From: Clostridiales bacterium
GTDB taxonomy: Bacteria; Bacillota; Clostridia; Peptostreptococcales; Anaerovoracaceae
Length of the DNA: 16,648 bases
Assembly (NCBI GenBank): GCA_009778415.1
Contig: WRJV01000324.1
Location: 1-16,648, forward strand
Reading direction: 5' to 3'
Shown here: positions 1 to 6,875 of the stretch, piece after piece
Layout: each line of letters starts with the position of its first letter
How positions within the stretch are numbered: the first letter of the stretch is position 1
Notes under the pieces: generated by a model
The model's input: only the letters and a program-made list of their open reading frames with translations
Databases searched by the model: none
What the model was told of the DNA's origin: nothing
Made by a program: the position numbers and the translations under genes

Positions 1-49
1 TTAAATGTAAAGAAAGTGGGAACTAGGTCAGATCCCCGTGACCGCTATC

Positions 50-90
50 CCGGCAAGCGGTGAAACAATCATGCCTTGCACTGTTGCCGG
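50..90. repeat. Inverted repeat CCGGCAA / TTGCCGG
   Basis: Seven-base perfect arms lie at 50-56 and 84-90 with a 27-base spacer. No T-run follows, so it does not look like an intrinsic terminator. Its role is unknown. Confidence 0.35.
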
Positions 91-121
91 GTTTACGGCC
101 GAGGATATATTGGAGGTATAT

Positions 122-148
122 CGAAGGTATCTAGAGATACAAACTTCG
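122..148. repeat. Imperfect inverted repeat (nested stem)
   Basis: The outer arms CGAAG (122-126) and CTTCG (144-148) enclose the inner arms GTATCT (127-132) and AGATAC (135-140), with a 3-base A bulge on the right side. It could form a short hairpin or be a protein-binding palindrome. There is no adjacent T-run and its function is unknown. Confidence 0.35.
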
Positions 149-205
149 CAAAATCTGCTGTGTTTTGAACTCAACTTATTATATACATATTGTACAAATA
201 AAAAA

Positions 206-250
206 AGTGACAAATGTCACTACTTTATATGACAAATGTCACTATTTTTT
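206..250. repeat. Tandem palindromes, possible operator pair or bidirectional terminator
   Basis: The 15-base sequence TGACAAATGTCACTA occurs at 208-222 and again at 230-244, a period of exactly 22 bases (about two helical turns). Each copy is a palindrome around TGACA-AA-TGTCA; copy 1 extends to 7-base arms (206-221). The two copies can also pair with each other. The array is flanked by an A-run on the left and a T-run on the right, so transcripts of either strand would carry a stem followed by U's. It lies 22 bases past the response-regulator stop codon. It could terminate the two-component operon, or be two helically phased binding sites. The half-site resembles the ACA-NN-TGT core of BlaI/CopY-type operators, which is only a similarity. 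Confidence 0.55.
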
Positions 251-271
251 CTTCATTTCAGTAAAATTTCG

Positions 272-916
272 TTACAATCCGGCCCTTAACCCCAAAACAA
301 CGAGGTCGCGGCTGTTTTTGCACTCCAGTTTTGACAGCATGCTGCTGATGTAGTTCCTGACAGTGCCCTCCGAAAGGTACAGTTCTGCGGCAATCTCAGC
401 GTTCTTTTTTCCGCCGACGACCAGTTTGAGGATTTTTGATTCGGTGTTGGTGAGGGCTTCGAGTTCGTTTTTTTTGTGGGCGGCCTCCAAAGCAATCTTG
501 TTTTGCTTTTCGTATATTGTACGGTCCAGTGTCACGAACCCGCTCGTGGCATTTTTTATGGCGCCTGCCAGCTTGTTGAAAGCCAAGCCTTTCAGCAAAT
601 AGCCGTCAACTCCGTATTCCTGCGACTTCAGCACGTAATCATCGTCATAAAATGTCGAAAGCATGAGTATTTTTATGTCCCGCCCTTCTGCATTGCCGAT
701 AGCTTTTACACGCTTAGCAGCCTCCAGCCCGTCGATGCCGGGCATTTTTATGTCCATCAGCATTAAATCAGGCAGCAGAGCCCGAGCCAGCGCGACCGCC
801 GCCAGCCCGTTGTCAGCTTCGCCGACTACCCTTATGTCCGGGTCGGTGCTCAGAATATTCATCAACGACAGCCGCACGTCCTTGTCGTCTTCTGCAATAA
901 CGACATTTACCATCAC
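272..916 (-). CDS. NarL/FixJ-family response regulator
   Basis: This is a DNA-binding response regulator of 214 aa, normal length for the family. The receiver domain (about residues 4-120) shows the acidic pair D10/D11, phospho-acceptor D55 in LMDIKMPG, the switch residue T88 and the conserved K109. A LuxR-type helix-turn-helix follows at about 150-214, with the usual LTNTESKILKLVVGG start and the EGTVRNYISSMLSKL recognition region. The start is GTG at 916, ten bases after GGAG (930-927). The kinase stop codon overlaps this start (GTGA), and an ATG at 913 is a possible alternative start. It is the second gene of a two-gene minus-strand operon and is presumably phosphorylated by the adjacent kinase. 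Its target genes are unknown; the divergent patatin-like gene and its own operon are the natural candidates. Confidence 0.93.
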   Translation of the reverse strand: MMVNVVIAEDDKDVRLSLMNILSTDPDIRVVGEADNGLAAVALARALLPDLMLMDIKMPGIDGLEAAKRVKAIGNAEGRDIKILMLSTFYDDDYVLKSQEYGVDGYLLKGLAFNKLAGAIKNATSGFVTLDRTIYEKQNKIALEAAHKKNELEALTNTESKILKLVVGGKKNAEIAAELYLSEGTVRNYISSMLSKLECKNSRDLVVLGLRAGL

Positions 917-2553
917 CCTTGTTCATCTCCTTTGTTGGGAATCTCAACATATATGCCAAACCCGCCAGACAACCCTGGTCCAAACCTGATCGTTCCGCCC
1001 AGCGCCTTCGCGCGGCTTTCCATGGTGGTCAGGCCGTTGTTTTTGAACACTTTTTCACAGCCACGCCCATTGTCTGTCACATCCATTATGAGCAGGCCGG
1101 CGGTGTATTTCAGGTCGACATTTATATTTTCGGCCCTGCCGTGAACCACTGAGTTGGTCAGCGCCTCTTGGCAGGAATTGTAGATGAATTCTTTCAAAGG
1201 GGCCGGCAGCGTTTCTATGTCCCCAGAAATTTGCAGGTCGGCGCAGACGCCGGAGGCTGATATGCGGTTTATCACTGATTCAAGCAGAGGTACAAGGCGA
1301 GTTTCACGGAAGTTTACCGGGGAAAGGCCTTCAACTGTCCTCCTTAGCATCATTAGCGACGAAGCGGTGGAAGTCGCCGCCAAATCAAGCAGTGGCCTGG
1401 CTTCTTCAAGCGCAGGTTTCATCAGCGCCAGGTTCAAGTTGTTTATCGAGGCGACGAGGCGGTTGCCAATGTTGTCGTGCATGACTGATGCGATGCGCAC
1501 CCGCTCTTTGGCTAAAGCAAGCTTCTTGGCTTCGGACACGTCGTTTATGGTCACAAGCTTGCCCAAGACTTTGCGTTTTCGGTCCAGCACACTGCTTATG
1601 GATATTTCATAGTAAATGCCGCCTCTTTCGGTTTCGAGGCCGGAAACATCTTGCGGTTCCTGAAAATACGTGCTCAACCCGGGCAGGAGGTCTTCTGCGA
1701 ACGCCGTGAAATCGTCTTCGCAGGCACCAAACACTTCGATAAAGGTTTTGTTCAGGTTGACCGAGCCGTCTGGGCTTAAAACAGCCATGCTCTCCTTGGT
1801 CTCGTTGAAAATATTCCAGACCAGCGAAGGCACAGCATTGAAAAACTGCCGTTTTTCTGCTAAATAGATCGTTACGACCCCCAAAATCGAAAATGCCAGC
1901 GGAGTTACGTCATACGAGGCATTGTTGAAATAATCAAAATAGTGGAGGGCGATCGGCAAACACAGAGCAAGCAGCATCGCTGTTTTTTCTATTAGCTTGA
2001 TCGAATAGTGTTTCTGAAACCAACTGTAGAGAAAATAGAATATGACAAACGTGCAGCATAAAGCGGCAATGCCTGTAGCGGCTTCAAAAGGCCCCCAAAA
2101 CTCGACCAGGTGACGAGCCTGCTCGTCAAAAGTTATTTCTTTTATGTAAAGCTTGGATATTTCTGCAGACGGGGGCGAGACGAGAGGTACGCAAAGCGCC
2201 AGAGGAACCGCCATTATGGCAGGGATCAGCCAATAATTTTTCCGTGGCAGCCTTTCCGTATAAAAGAGTATGGTGATCAGCCACAGCGGGGCGATGAAGT
2301 TTATGCATATTAGGGCGCACCTCACGTTAAAATAAATCTCGGTGAAAGAAGGCATAACCCGTTCGCTCAGCGCAAAAAACACCCACAATATAGTCATAGC
2401 CTGGGATATGGCGAACATCGTCCTGAATTGGGACGGCCTGATTTTTGTTACGAGGTAAAAAAGGGCGTAAAGGCAAAATATCATGGTGATTAGGTAAGAT
2501 GTTATTGTCAATTGAACATTCGAGTCCAAAAACCGAGTTGCCATAGTTGCCAT
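913..2553 (-). CDS. Sensor histidine kinase, 7TM-PAS-HisKA_3-like-HATPase
   Basis: This membrane sensor kinase has about 546 aa. Seven hydrophobic segments fill roughly the first 235 residues, as in the N-terminal 7TM region of HisKA_7TM kinases. A PAS-like domain follows at about 240-340. The phosphorylated histidine lies in a HisKA_3-type motif (RIASVMHDNIGNRL, about residue 359), which suits a NarL-type partner. The ATPase domain shows the N box (QEALTNSVVHG), the G1 box (DNGRGC) and a NGLTTMESRAKALGG region. A TTG at 2574 would add seven residues, but GGAGG at 2567-2563 lies nine bases before ATG 2553 and downstream of the TTG, so I chose the ATG. It overlaps the response regulator by a few bases and has its own promoter at 2597-2625. 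The stimulus is unknown. Confidence 0.92.
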   Translation of the reverse strand: MATMATRFLDSNVQLTITSYLITMIFCLYALFYLVTKIRPSQFRTMFAISQAMTILWVFFALSERVMPSFTEIYFNVRCALICINFIAPLWLITILFYTERLPRKNYWLIPAIMAVPLALCVPLVSPPSAEISKLYIKEITFDEQARHLVEFWGPFEAATGIAALCCTFVIFYFLYSWFQKHYSIKLIEKTAMLLALCLPIALHYFDYFNNASYDVTPLAFSILGVVTIYLAEKRQFFNAVPSLVWNIFNETKESMAVLSPDGSVNLNKTFIEVFGACEDDFTAFAEDLLPGLSTYFQEPQDVSGLETERGGIYYEISISSVLDRKRKVLGKLVTINDVSEAKKLALAKERVRIASVMHDNIGNRLVASINNLNLALMKPALEEARPLLDLAATSTASSLMMLRRTVEGLSPVNFRETRLVPLLESVINRISASGVCADLQISGDIETLPAPLKEFIYNSCQEALTNSVVHGRAENINVDLKYTAGLLIMDVTDNGRGCEKVFKNNGLTTMESRAKALGGTIRFGPGLSGGFGIYVEIPNKGDEQG

Positions 2554-2596
2554 ATCTGTCAGCCTCCATTGCAATGCATCTGCTGCTTAAATATTG

Positions 2597-2625
2597 ATGA
2601 TACCATGCTTTTAACTCAATTTCAA
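2597..2625 (-). promoter_or_regulatory. SigA-type promoter of the two-component operon
   Basis: On the minus strand, the -35 TTGAAA (2625-2620) and the -10 TATCAT (2602-2597) are separated by exactly 17 bases. A transcript would start near 2590 and give a leader of about 37 bases before the kinase ATG, including its Shine-Dalgarno site. Confidence 0.72.
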
Positions 2626-2666
2626 CATGTAATTGATAAAAAATATACAAATTGTGTTATCTACCC

Positions 2667-2695
2667 TTGATTTTGCCTTTTAGCCTTTTTATAAT
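2667..2695 (+). promoter_or_regulatory. SigA-type promoter of the patatin-like gene
   Basis: The -35 TTGATT (2667-2672) and a perfect -10 TATAAT (2690-2695) have a 17-base spacer. The predicted start near 2702 leaves a leader of about 32 bases before ATG 2734. It is divergent from, and about 42 bases away from, the kinase promoter, so one bound regulator could affect both. Confidence 0.78.
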
Positions 2696-2733
2696 TATAG
2701 TGTTCACATAAAATAGCGAAGGAAGGGGTGCAA

Positions 2734-4017
2734 ATGAAACTGCTGGACGACGGCGATGTAAATGCGCTAAGCGAAACCTTGAAAAAGAACGCCGCAGCTG
2801 AGAAATACTTGGTATCCGACATTGTTTTGCAGCAAAACGGGAAGACGCTGCAATTTGTCGACTTGGTGATGGAAGGAGGCGGTACGCTGGTGGTGGCCCT
2901 CGCCGGGTACATCTATGCCCTAGAACAGGCAAACATACGCTTTCTCAGCATCGGGGGAAGCTCGGCAGGGGCAATTGTCGCCCTGCTGCTCTCGTGCTTG
3001 GACAAGAGGACAGAAGAAAAAGGCGCTGCGCTGGCCGGCATCATATCCGGCATGGACATGAGCGCCTTTGTTGACGGGAACGTATTCTCAAGTGCGCTGA
3101 GCAAATTGATAGGAAGCAGGGAGGCAGAAGGAAGAAGGCTGATGTTTGCGCTGCTTACCGTCCTTGCCAGCGGCTCATTCATCAAAAAACTCGGGCTAAA
3201 CCCGGGAGACAAATTCCTTGACTGGATGAAATCCTGCCTTGCGGAAGTGGGTATCCGCACGATGGAGGACGCGACCAAGGTTATTGAGCACATGCCTTAC
3301 GGGCTGCATCACCGCAACAGCCGCCCCGGCTTTTCAAAACCAGACGTATCGCTCAAGCTCGTGGTGGCAGACCTCACCACGAGCGCAAAAATCATTTTTC
3401 CGGAGATGGCGCCTCTTTACTGGAAAGACCCGGGCTCGCTCAACCCGGCTTATTTGGCCAGGGCATCCATGTCGATTCCGGGGTTCTTTCAGCCAATGGA
3501 AGTGCATGGCGTGTCAGAAATCATAGGCATATCGGAGAAATGGAAAGAGCTCTGCTCGTTCGACGGGAAAATCCCGGACAAGATAACATTTTCGGACGGC
3601 GGCCTGCTGTCAAATTTCCCCATATCGCTGTTTCATGAAAGGGGTGTGCCGGATGCACCGACGTTTGGTGCAAGATTGGGGTCCTATGCGCGGGTGGTGA
3701 ATGAAATATCGTCTTTTGGGAGCTATGCGGGAAAGATGTTTCACGCGCTCAGGCACTACAGCGACTTTGAGTTCATTTACAAAAACCCTGACTACAGCAG
3801 GCTGATCTCTTACATTCCGGTTACTGAGCACAATTGGCTGAATTTCTACATGCATGACGATGAAAAGCTGGTGCTGTTCAAGAAAGGAATGGTGTCCGCA
3901 TATGAATTTCTTGAAAATTTCGATTGGCTAACCTACAAGGAAATCCGCCGCAAGCAATGCGAGATCGACATCGCTCTGTACCACTTGACAAACACTGGCG
4001 CGGCATTTACCGCTTGA
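2734..4017 (+). CDS. Patatin-like phospholipase / acyl hydrolase
   Basis: This is a predicted serine-aspartate lipid acyl hydrolase of 427 aa with no clear signal peptide, so it probably acts in the cytoplasm or at the inner membrane face. Seen in the sequence are the glycine-rich oxyanion loop MEGGG (about 46-50), the nucleophile elbow GGSSAG with catalytic Ser at about 77, and the partner Asp in SDGGLLSNFP at about 288, all in patatin order and spacing. The oxyanion loop is odd: after GGG the usual R/K-G pair is replaced by hydrophobic residues (GGGTLVVALAG). ATG 2734 follows AGGGG by about five bases, whereas the in-frame GTG at 2728 sits inside that Shine-Dalgarno and is unlikely. The gene diverges from the two-component operon. 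Its substrate is unknown; membrane phospholipid turnover is a family-based guess. Confidence 0.87.
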   Translation: MKLLDDGDVNALSETLKKNAAAEKYLVSDIVLQQNGKTLQFVDLVMEGGGTLVVALAGYIYALEQANIRFLSIGGSSAGAIVALLLSCLDKRTEEKGAALAGIISGMDMSAFVDGNVFSSALSKLIGSREAEGRRLMFALLTVLASGSFIKKLGLNPGDKFLDWMKSCLAEVGIRTMEDATKVIEHMPYGLHHRNSRPGFSKPDVSLKLVVADLTTSAKIIFPEMAPLYWKDPGSLNPAYLARASMSIPGFFQPMEVHGVSEIIGISEKWKELCSFDGKIPDKITFSDGGLLSNFPISLFHERGVPDAPTFGARLGSYARVVNEISSFGSYAGKMFHALRHYSDFEFIYKNPDYSRLISYIPVTEHNWLNFYMHDDEKLVLFKKGMVSAYEFLENFDWLTYKEIRRKQCEIDIALYHLTNTGAAFTA

Positions 4018-4042
4018 TTATTGTAAACTTCGGGAATATAAT
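4014..4042 (+). promoter_or_regulatory. SigA-type promoter of the sigma-factor operon
   Basis: The -35 TTGATT (4014-4019) and the -10 TATAAT (4037-4042) are 17 bases apart, with hexamers identical to those of the patatin promoter. The -35 overlaps the patatin stop codon. The predicted start near 4049 gives a leader of about 56 bases that contains a small hairpin, ATCGT-A6-ACGAT (4061-4076). A second, sigma-autoregulated start is possible but not demonstrated. Confidence 0.68.
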
Positions 4043-4104
4043 TAACGCATCAGAGCACACATCGTAAAAAAACGATGAATGCAAAGCAAAAGGGGGCATT
4101 GGCA

Positions 4105-4686
4105 ATGAATGGAAACCCCAGCTCTGACAAGCTCGGGGAGGAACTGTACCTGCGTTTCGCAGAGGGAGACGAAAGCGCGTTTGCGGAACTGGTCGGGCTT
4201 TACAGGGAAAGCCTGACGATGTACATATACAGCTTCGTAAAGGACATGTACGAAGCAGAAGACCTGATGATCGACACCTTTGCTTGCCTTGCCGAGGAAC
4301 TCGGGTTTGAAGGGCGGTCGTCCCTGAAAACGTACCTGTTCGCGATTGCCCGGCACCTTGCCATGCGATGCCTGAAAAAGCGGCGGAACAGGGTTCATGT
4401 CTCTATTGAAGAGCTTGTCTGTGAGCCAGGCGCCAGCGGAGGCAGTTCGCCGGAAACGGATTACCTGCGCGGTGAGCGCAGGGAGCGGCTCCGCAACTGC
4501 ATGCAAAAACTGAAGCCGGAGTACAGCGAAGTGCTGAATTTACTGTATTTTGAAAACATGAGCTATGCGGGTGCAGCCAAAACTATGAAAAAAACCAAAA
4601 AACAGATCGACAACTTGACGTACAACGCGAAAATTTCTTTAAAAGCCGTTATGGAAAGCGAGGGGTTCACCTATGAGGAGCAATGA
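4105..4686 (+). CDS. RNA polymerase sigma factor, ECF-like
   Basis: This 193-aa protein has the two-domain layout of ECF sigma-70 factors. The sigma-2 region (about residues 8-95) includes an AFAELVGLYRESL helix, the YEAEDLMIDTF segment (equivalent of the D-x-x-Q-x-x-F core-binding region) and a basic LKKRRNR end. A short linker precedes sigma-4 (about 130-185), with LKPEYSEVLNLLYFENMSYAGAAKTM and a KKTKKQIDNLTYNAK recognition helix. ATG 4105 follows AGGGGG (4091-4096) by eight bases; the upstream in-frame ATG 4075 lacks a Shine-Dalgarno, so I rejected it. This is the first gene of a four-gene operon, and its 3' end overlaps the next gene by 14 bases. It presumably directs RNA polymerase to envelope-related promoters. 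The target promoter sequence is unknown. Confidence 0.88.
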   Translation: MNGNPSSDKLGEELYLRFAEGDESAFAELVGLYRESLTMYIYSFVKDMYEAEDLMIDTFACLAEELGFEGRSSLKTYLFAIARHLAMRCLKKRRNRVHVSIEELVCEPGASGGSSPETDYLRGERRERLRNCMQKLKPEYSEVLNLLYFENMSYAGAAKTMKKTKKQIDNLTYNAKISLKAVMESEGFTYEEQ

Positions 4687-4978
4687 GGAGATCGCGGCAG
4701 AGGCGTTGCGCCGTTCGGCTGCTAGCCGCGAGAAAAAAGCCGTGAGAAGGCAGAGGGTCTACGCCATGTCTGCCGCCTGCGCATGCATCGCCGTGATAGT
4801 TGGCTTGTCGTTATTACTTCCCTCTATGCCGGAAAGCGTTGTCTCCGGCATGCCGAGCACAGCAGGCGCTGCTGTGCTGGCAGGCTCAGGCGCCGGTGGT
4901 TACGTGCTGATGGGCATAATCGGCTTTGTGCTCGGTGTTGCGGCCGTATTGATCAGCATCAAAGCCAAAAAGGGCTAG
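4673..4978 (+). CDS. Small two-TM protein with MRSN motif, candidate anti-sigma factor
   Basis: I do not recognise a named family. The 101-aa protein has a charged N-terminal segment of about 30 residues, opening with MRSNEEIAAEALRR and followed by a Lys/Arg-rich stretch. A hydrophobic segment follows at about 31-50, then a Gly/Ser/Ala-rich stretch, a second hydrophobic segment (about 73-95) and a basic tail. This suggests a helical cytoplasmic head and a membrane hairpin. ATG 4673 follows AGGGG by seven bases and lies inside the sigma gene, so the two are translationally coupled, as sigma/anti-sigma pairs often are. The opening motif recurs in the 56-aa protein at 7025-7195. No zinc-binding HxxxCxxC anti-sigma motif is present, so an anti-sigma role is inferred from context only. 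Confidence 0.75.
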   Translation: MRSNEEIAAEALRRSAASREKKAVRRQRVYAMSAACACIAVIVGLSLLLPSMPESVVSGMPSTAGAAVLAGSGAGGYVLMGIIGFVLGVAAVLISIKAKKG

Positions 4979-4981
4979 GGC

Positions 4982-5650
4982 ATGGACATACTTGACCTAA
5001 TCGATTGGATCAACTACTGTGCAGAAGCCCTGCTGGGGGCAGTGTTTGCCCTGATCTGCTTCCGACAGGCTGGGAAATTCAAGGGCGCACGGCTGTTTTT
5101 CCTTCTCCTCGCCGGTTTTTTCGGCTGCGTCTTTATGAGCGACGTTTTTTACATGCTCACGTGGATTATTGAGGATTTCCCGTTTGTGTTCTCGGCGGGC
5201 GACATATCTTGGATAGGCGGTTACCTGTTCCTGATCACCGCTGCGCTGAGCTTGACAGACGAATGGGTGCCGGAGCAAAGGGAAGCCGTGCGGAAATACA
5301 GGTGGCCCGCGCTGGCAGGGCCTGCTGTCTGTGTAATTTTCAACGTAGTATTTATCAGTTTGTATCCGCAGCTTGTGGTAAACTACCTGCTGTATGCCGT
5401 TCCGACAGCTATTCTCCTGTACCTTTCGCTGTGGCTTTTTCTCTTGAGCCGGAAAGGCGGCTTGCAGCCCGGTTTGCGGCTCTACCATTTGGCAGTGCTG
5501 GTTTGGCTCTCCTTGCAGATGGTGTGCGACCTTTTTTCCACGTTAAGGCTGGTGCAAATTTTTGCAGCCCTCTCAACGGTCTTTTGGTACATCGTCATGT
5601 TCATTATGCCCAGCATCTATTTTGCGGCGAGGAAGGGGATCGTGGAATGA
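4982..5650 (+). CDS. Seven-TM membrane protein of unknown function
   Basis: This 222-aa, very hydrophobic protein has about seven predicted membrane segments (near residues 14-28, 36-58, 74-92, 108-128, 132-155, 167-188 and 194-216) joined by short loops. There is no soluble domain or catalytic motif that I recognise. It starts four bases after the stop of the preceding gene with only a weak Shine-Dalgarno (GGGCTAGGG), and its stop codon overlaps the next start (ATGA). Translation is therefore probably coupled throughout the operon. Size and topology recall the detached 7TM sensor part of some kinases. A role sensing or presenting a signal to the neighbouring protease or small membrane protein is my inference. 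Confidence 0.78.
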   Translation: MDILDLIDWINYCAEALLGAVFALICFRQAGKFKGARLFFLLLAGFFGCVFMSDVFYMLTWIIEDFPFVFSAGDISWIGGYLFLITAALSLTDEWVPEQREAVRKYRWPALAGPAVCVIFNVVFISLYPQLVVNYLLYAVPTAILLYLSLWLFLLSRKGGLQPGLRLYHLAVLVWLSLQMVCDLFSTLRLVQIFAALSTVFWYIVMFIMPSIYFAARKGIVE

Positions 5651-6309
5651 TATACACAGAAAACATATTCGTGTGCTTAGCCGCCCCGCTGGTCATCGCG
5701 TCCTTCCTGCTCAAAGGGGGGGCAAGGCGGTTTACAGGTTTTTTCGCGCTGGGGCTTACGGCCTGCCTGCTTTCGGCATACGTCAACAGCTTTTTCGTGG
5801 CAGCGCTGATAGACAACGGCAGGGCTTCCCTGACGATGGCAGAGGCTATAATGAGGGTGACTCCCGTATGCGAGGAGGTAATGAAGGCATTGCCGGTCTT
5901 CCTTTTCATGGCACTGGCTGAACCTAGGCGCGGAGACCTGATACCCGTCGCTTTTGCTGTGGGCCTGGGATTTGCCACCTTTGAAAACTGCTGCTACATC
6001 ACGCAGTACGGTGCCGGGGATTTCCTTTTTGCATTGGTCCGGGGGTTTTCTGCAGGCGTAATGCACACCATTTGCGCCGCCATACTGGCGTATGGCCTTG
6101 CCCACATCCACGGGCGGGACCGGCTGGTCATGCCCTGCGCTTTCGCCCTGCTCTGTGCATCCTCGACGTTCCATTCCATCTACAACATAATGTCCGCTTC
6201 GTATGGCGCGTGGTTGACAATCGGTTACATGATGCCCCTAGTCACTGCGGCAGCCATCGTGCTGTGGCCAAAGTACTCAATCGTCATCTTCAAAAGCAAT
6301 GATAACTGA
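5647..6309 (+). CDS. PrsW-like intramembrane protease
   Basis: This 220-aa polytopic membrane protein has the signature residues of the PrsW family. They are the pair E76-E77 in CEEVMKALP, the FEN motif (112-114) in a membrane segment, H140 (MHTICAAILAYG) and H176 (FHSIYN). In Bacillus subtilis, PrsW makes the first cut in the anti-sigma factor RsiW and so frees SigW. Location in an operon with a sigma factor and a small membrane protein supports a similar job here, probably with the MRSN-motif protein as substrate (inferred). ATG 5647 overlaps the upstream stop; a longer reading frame exists upstream but lies inside the previous gene. The last 33 bases overlap mazF on the other strand, and no terminator separates them. 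Confidence 0.85.
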   Translation: MIYTENIFVCLAAPLVIASFLLKGGARRFTGFFALGLTACLLSAYVNSFFVAALIDNGRASLTMAEAIMRVTPVCEEVMKALPVFLFMALAEPRRGDLIPVAFAVGLGFATFENCCYITQYGAGDFLFALVRGFSAGVMHTICAAILAYGLAHIHGRDRLVMPCAFALLCASSTFHSIYNIMSASYGAWLTIGYMMPLVTAAAIVLWPKYSIVIFKSNDN

Positions 6310-6612
6310 CACCGCTTCAAGGACTTTTTCAAGCAGGTCTTTTGGAAGGCTTTCCACAACCTTGCATTTTCGTGCCAACAAGTCAATAACCCGTACTTGT
6401 TCGCAAACAATGTCGCCTTTCGTATGCGTTCTCGCGTCCAGCAAAACACGGAAGCGCAGGTCCTTGGGGCTGCTTGTTATGGGGCATATGATAGCAAGGC
6501 CGCGCTTCTGGTTGTATTTTGTCTGGCTAATAACCACAGCGGGGCGGTATCCTGCCTGTTCCCTGCCCTTTGTCGGGTCGAAATCCACTAAAATGATGTC
6601 CCCTTGCTTCAC
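6277..6612 (-). CDS. mazF: MazF/PemK-family endoribonuclease toxin
   Basis: This 111-aa toxin of the type II MazF/PemK family probably cleaves mRNA at short sequence motifs and arrests growth when free of antitoxin. The typical start KQGDIILVDFDPTKG-EQAG-RPAVVIS is visible. R23 and T46 (in PITSS) sit where the catalytic Arg and Thr of this family are found. The gene is complete. It starts with GTG at 6612, overlapping the mazE stop (GTGA), so translation is coupled to mazE. The C-terminal tail ends in acidic residues (EDDD) encoded opposite the 3' end of the protease gene, a 33-base tail-to-tail overlap. RNA cleavage specificity cannot be read from the sequence. Confidence 0.92.
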   Translation of the reverse strand: MKQGDIILVDFDPTKGREQAGYRPAVVISQTKYNQKRGLAIICPITSSPKDLRFRVLLDARTHTKGDIVCEQVRVIDLLARKCKVVESLPKDLLEKVLEAVSVIIAFEDDD

Positions 6613-6848
6613 AACAGCTCACGCCCTCTCGGCTCGTCCGAATCTCCCCAGTCATATCTGTCGAGTTCCCCTTCATAGCTTTCGAGATACCAGTCGAGCG
6701 TCTTTTTAGCGATTGGCTTGATAAGGAGCATGTTGCCCCGTGACATGATCTCAACCTTGTCATGGAGCTCAATCCCCACATTCAGCAACAGCTTTTTTGA
6801 TATTCTTATGCCCTGTGAATTTCCCCACTTTGATACTTGCGATAACAT
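6609..6848 (-). CDS. mazE: MazE-family antitoxin, AbrB-like fold
   Basis: This 79-aa antitoxin has the SpoVT/AbrB-type swapped-hairpin DNA-binding domain at the N terminus (VSKWGNSQGIRISKKLLLNVG, then the KVEI and LLIKP strands). An acidic C-terminal tail (about 50-79, YESYEGELDRYDWGDSDE-like composition) probably wraps MazF. ATG 6848 follows GAGGAG (6863-6858) by nine bases; a TTG at 6854 is too close to that site. It should neutralise MazF and, with it, repress the promoter at 6881-6909. Such pairs can be horizontally mobile, and this one sits between two operons that otherwise look related. Confidence 0.9.
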   Translation of the reverse strand: MLSQVSKWGNSQGIRISKKLLLNVGIELHDKVEIMSRGNMLLIKPIAKKTLDWYLESYEGELDRYDWGDSDEPRGRELL

Positions 6849-6875
6849 TAACAATCACTCCTCACTAAATCGTTA

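Larger units (their letters stand above)
1..205. other. Left-edge region without a supportable gene
   Basis: No convincing gene is seen here. A short plus-strand frame (38-232) begins with an ordinary-looking stretch but then becomes AT-rich and low in complexity, has in-frame stops just upstream, and lacks a good ribosome binding site. The opposite frame (28-213) is equally weak. The stretch may be the decayed end of a gene whose remainder lies left of the window, but nothing recognisable remains. Two imperfect inverted repeats are annotated separately. The two-component operon is transcribed towards this region, so it is also the 3' flank of that operon. Confidence 0.4.

Noticed and set aside
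38..232. Short plus-strand frame at the left edge
   Set aside because: It has a GTG start with no ribosome binding site, an AT-rich low-complexity second half and no recognisable similarity. At best it is a decayed fragment.
4075..4104. Upstream in-frame ATG of the sigma factor
   Set aside because: It has no Shine-Dalgarno, whereas ATG 4105 has AGGGGG at good spacing.
4042..4506. 154-aa minus-strand frame
   Set aside because: It lies opposite the sigma factor gene, which has clear family motifs, so it is a shadow frame.
4673..4978. Classical zinc anti-sigma (RsiW-like) domain
   Set aside because: No HxxxCxxC motif is present, so an anti-sigma role rests on context only.
5209..5646. N-terminal extension of the PrsW-like protein
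   Set aside because: It lies within the 7-TM gene in another frame, and ATG 5647 is coupled to the preceding stop codon.
5677..6174. 165-aa minus-strand frame
   Set aside because: It lies opposite the PrsW-like gene and has no ribosome binding site or domain.
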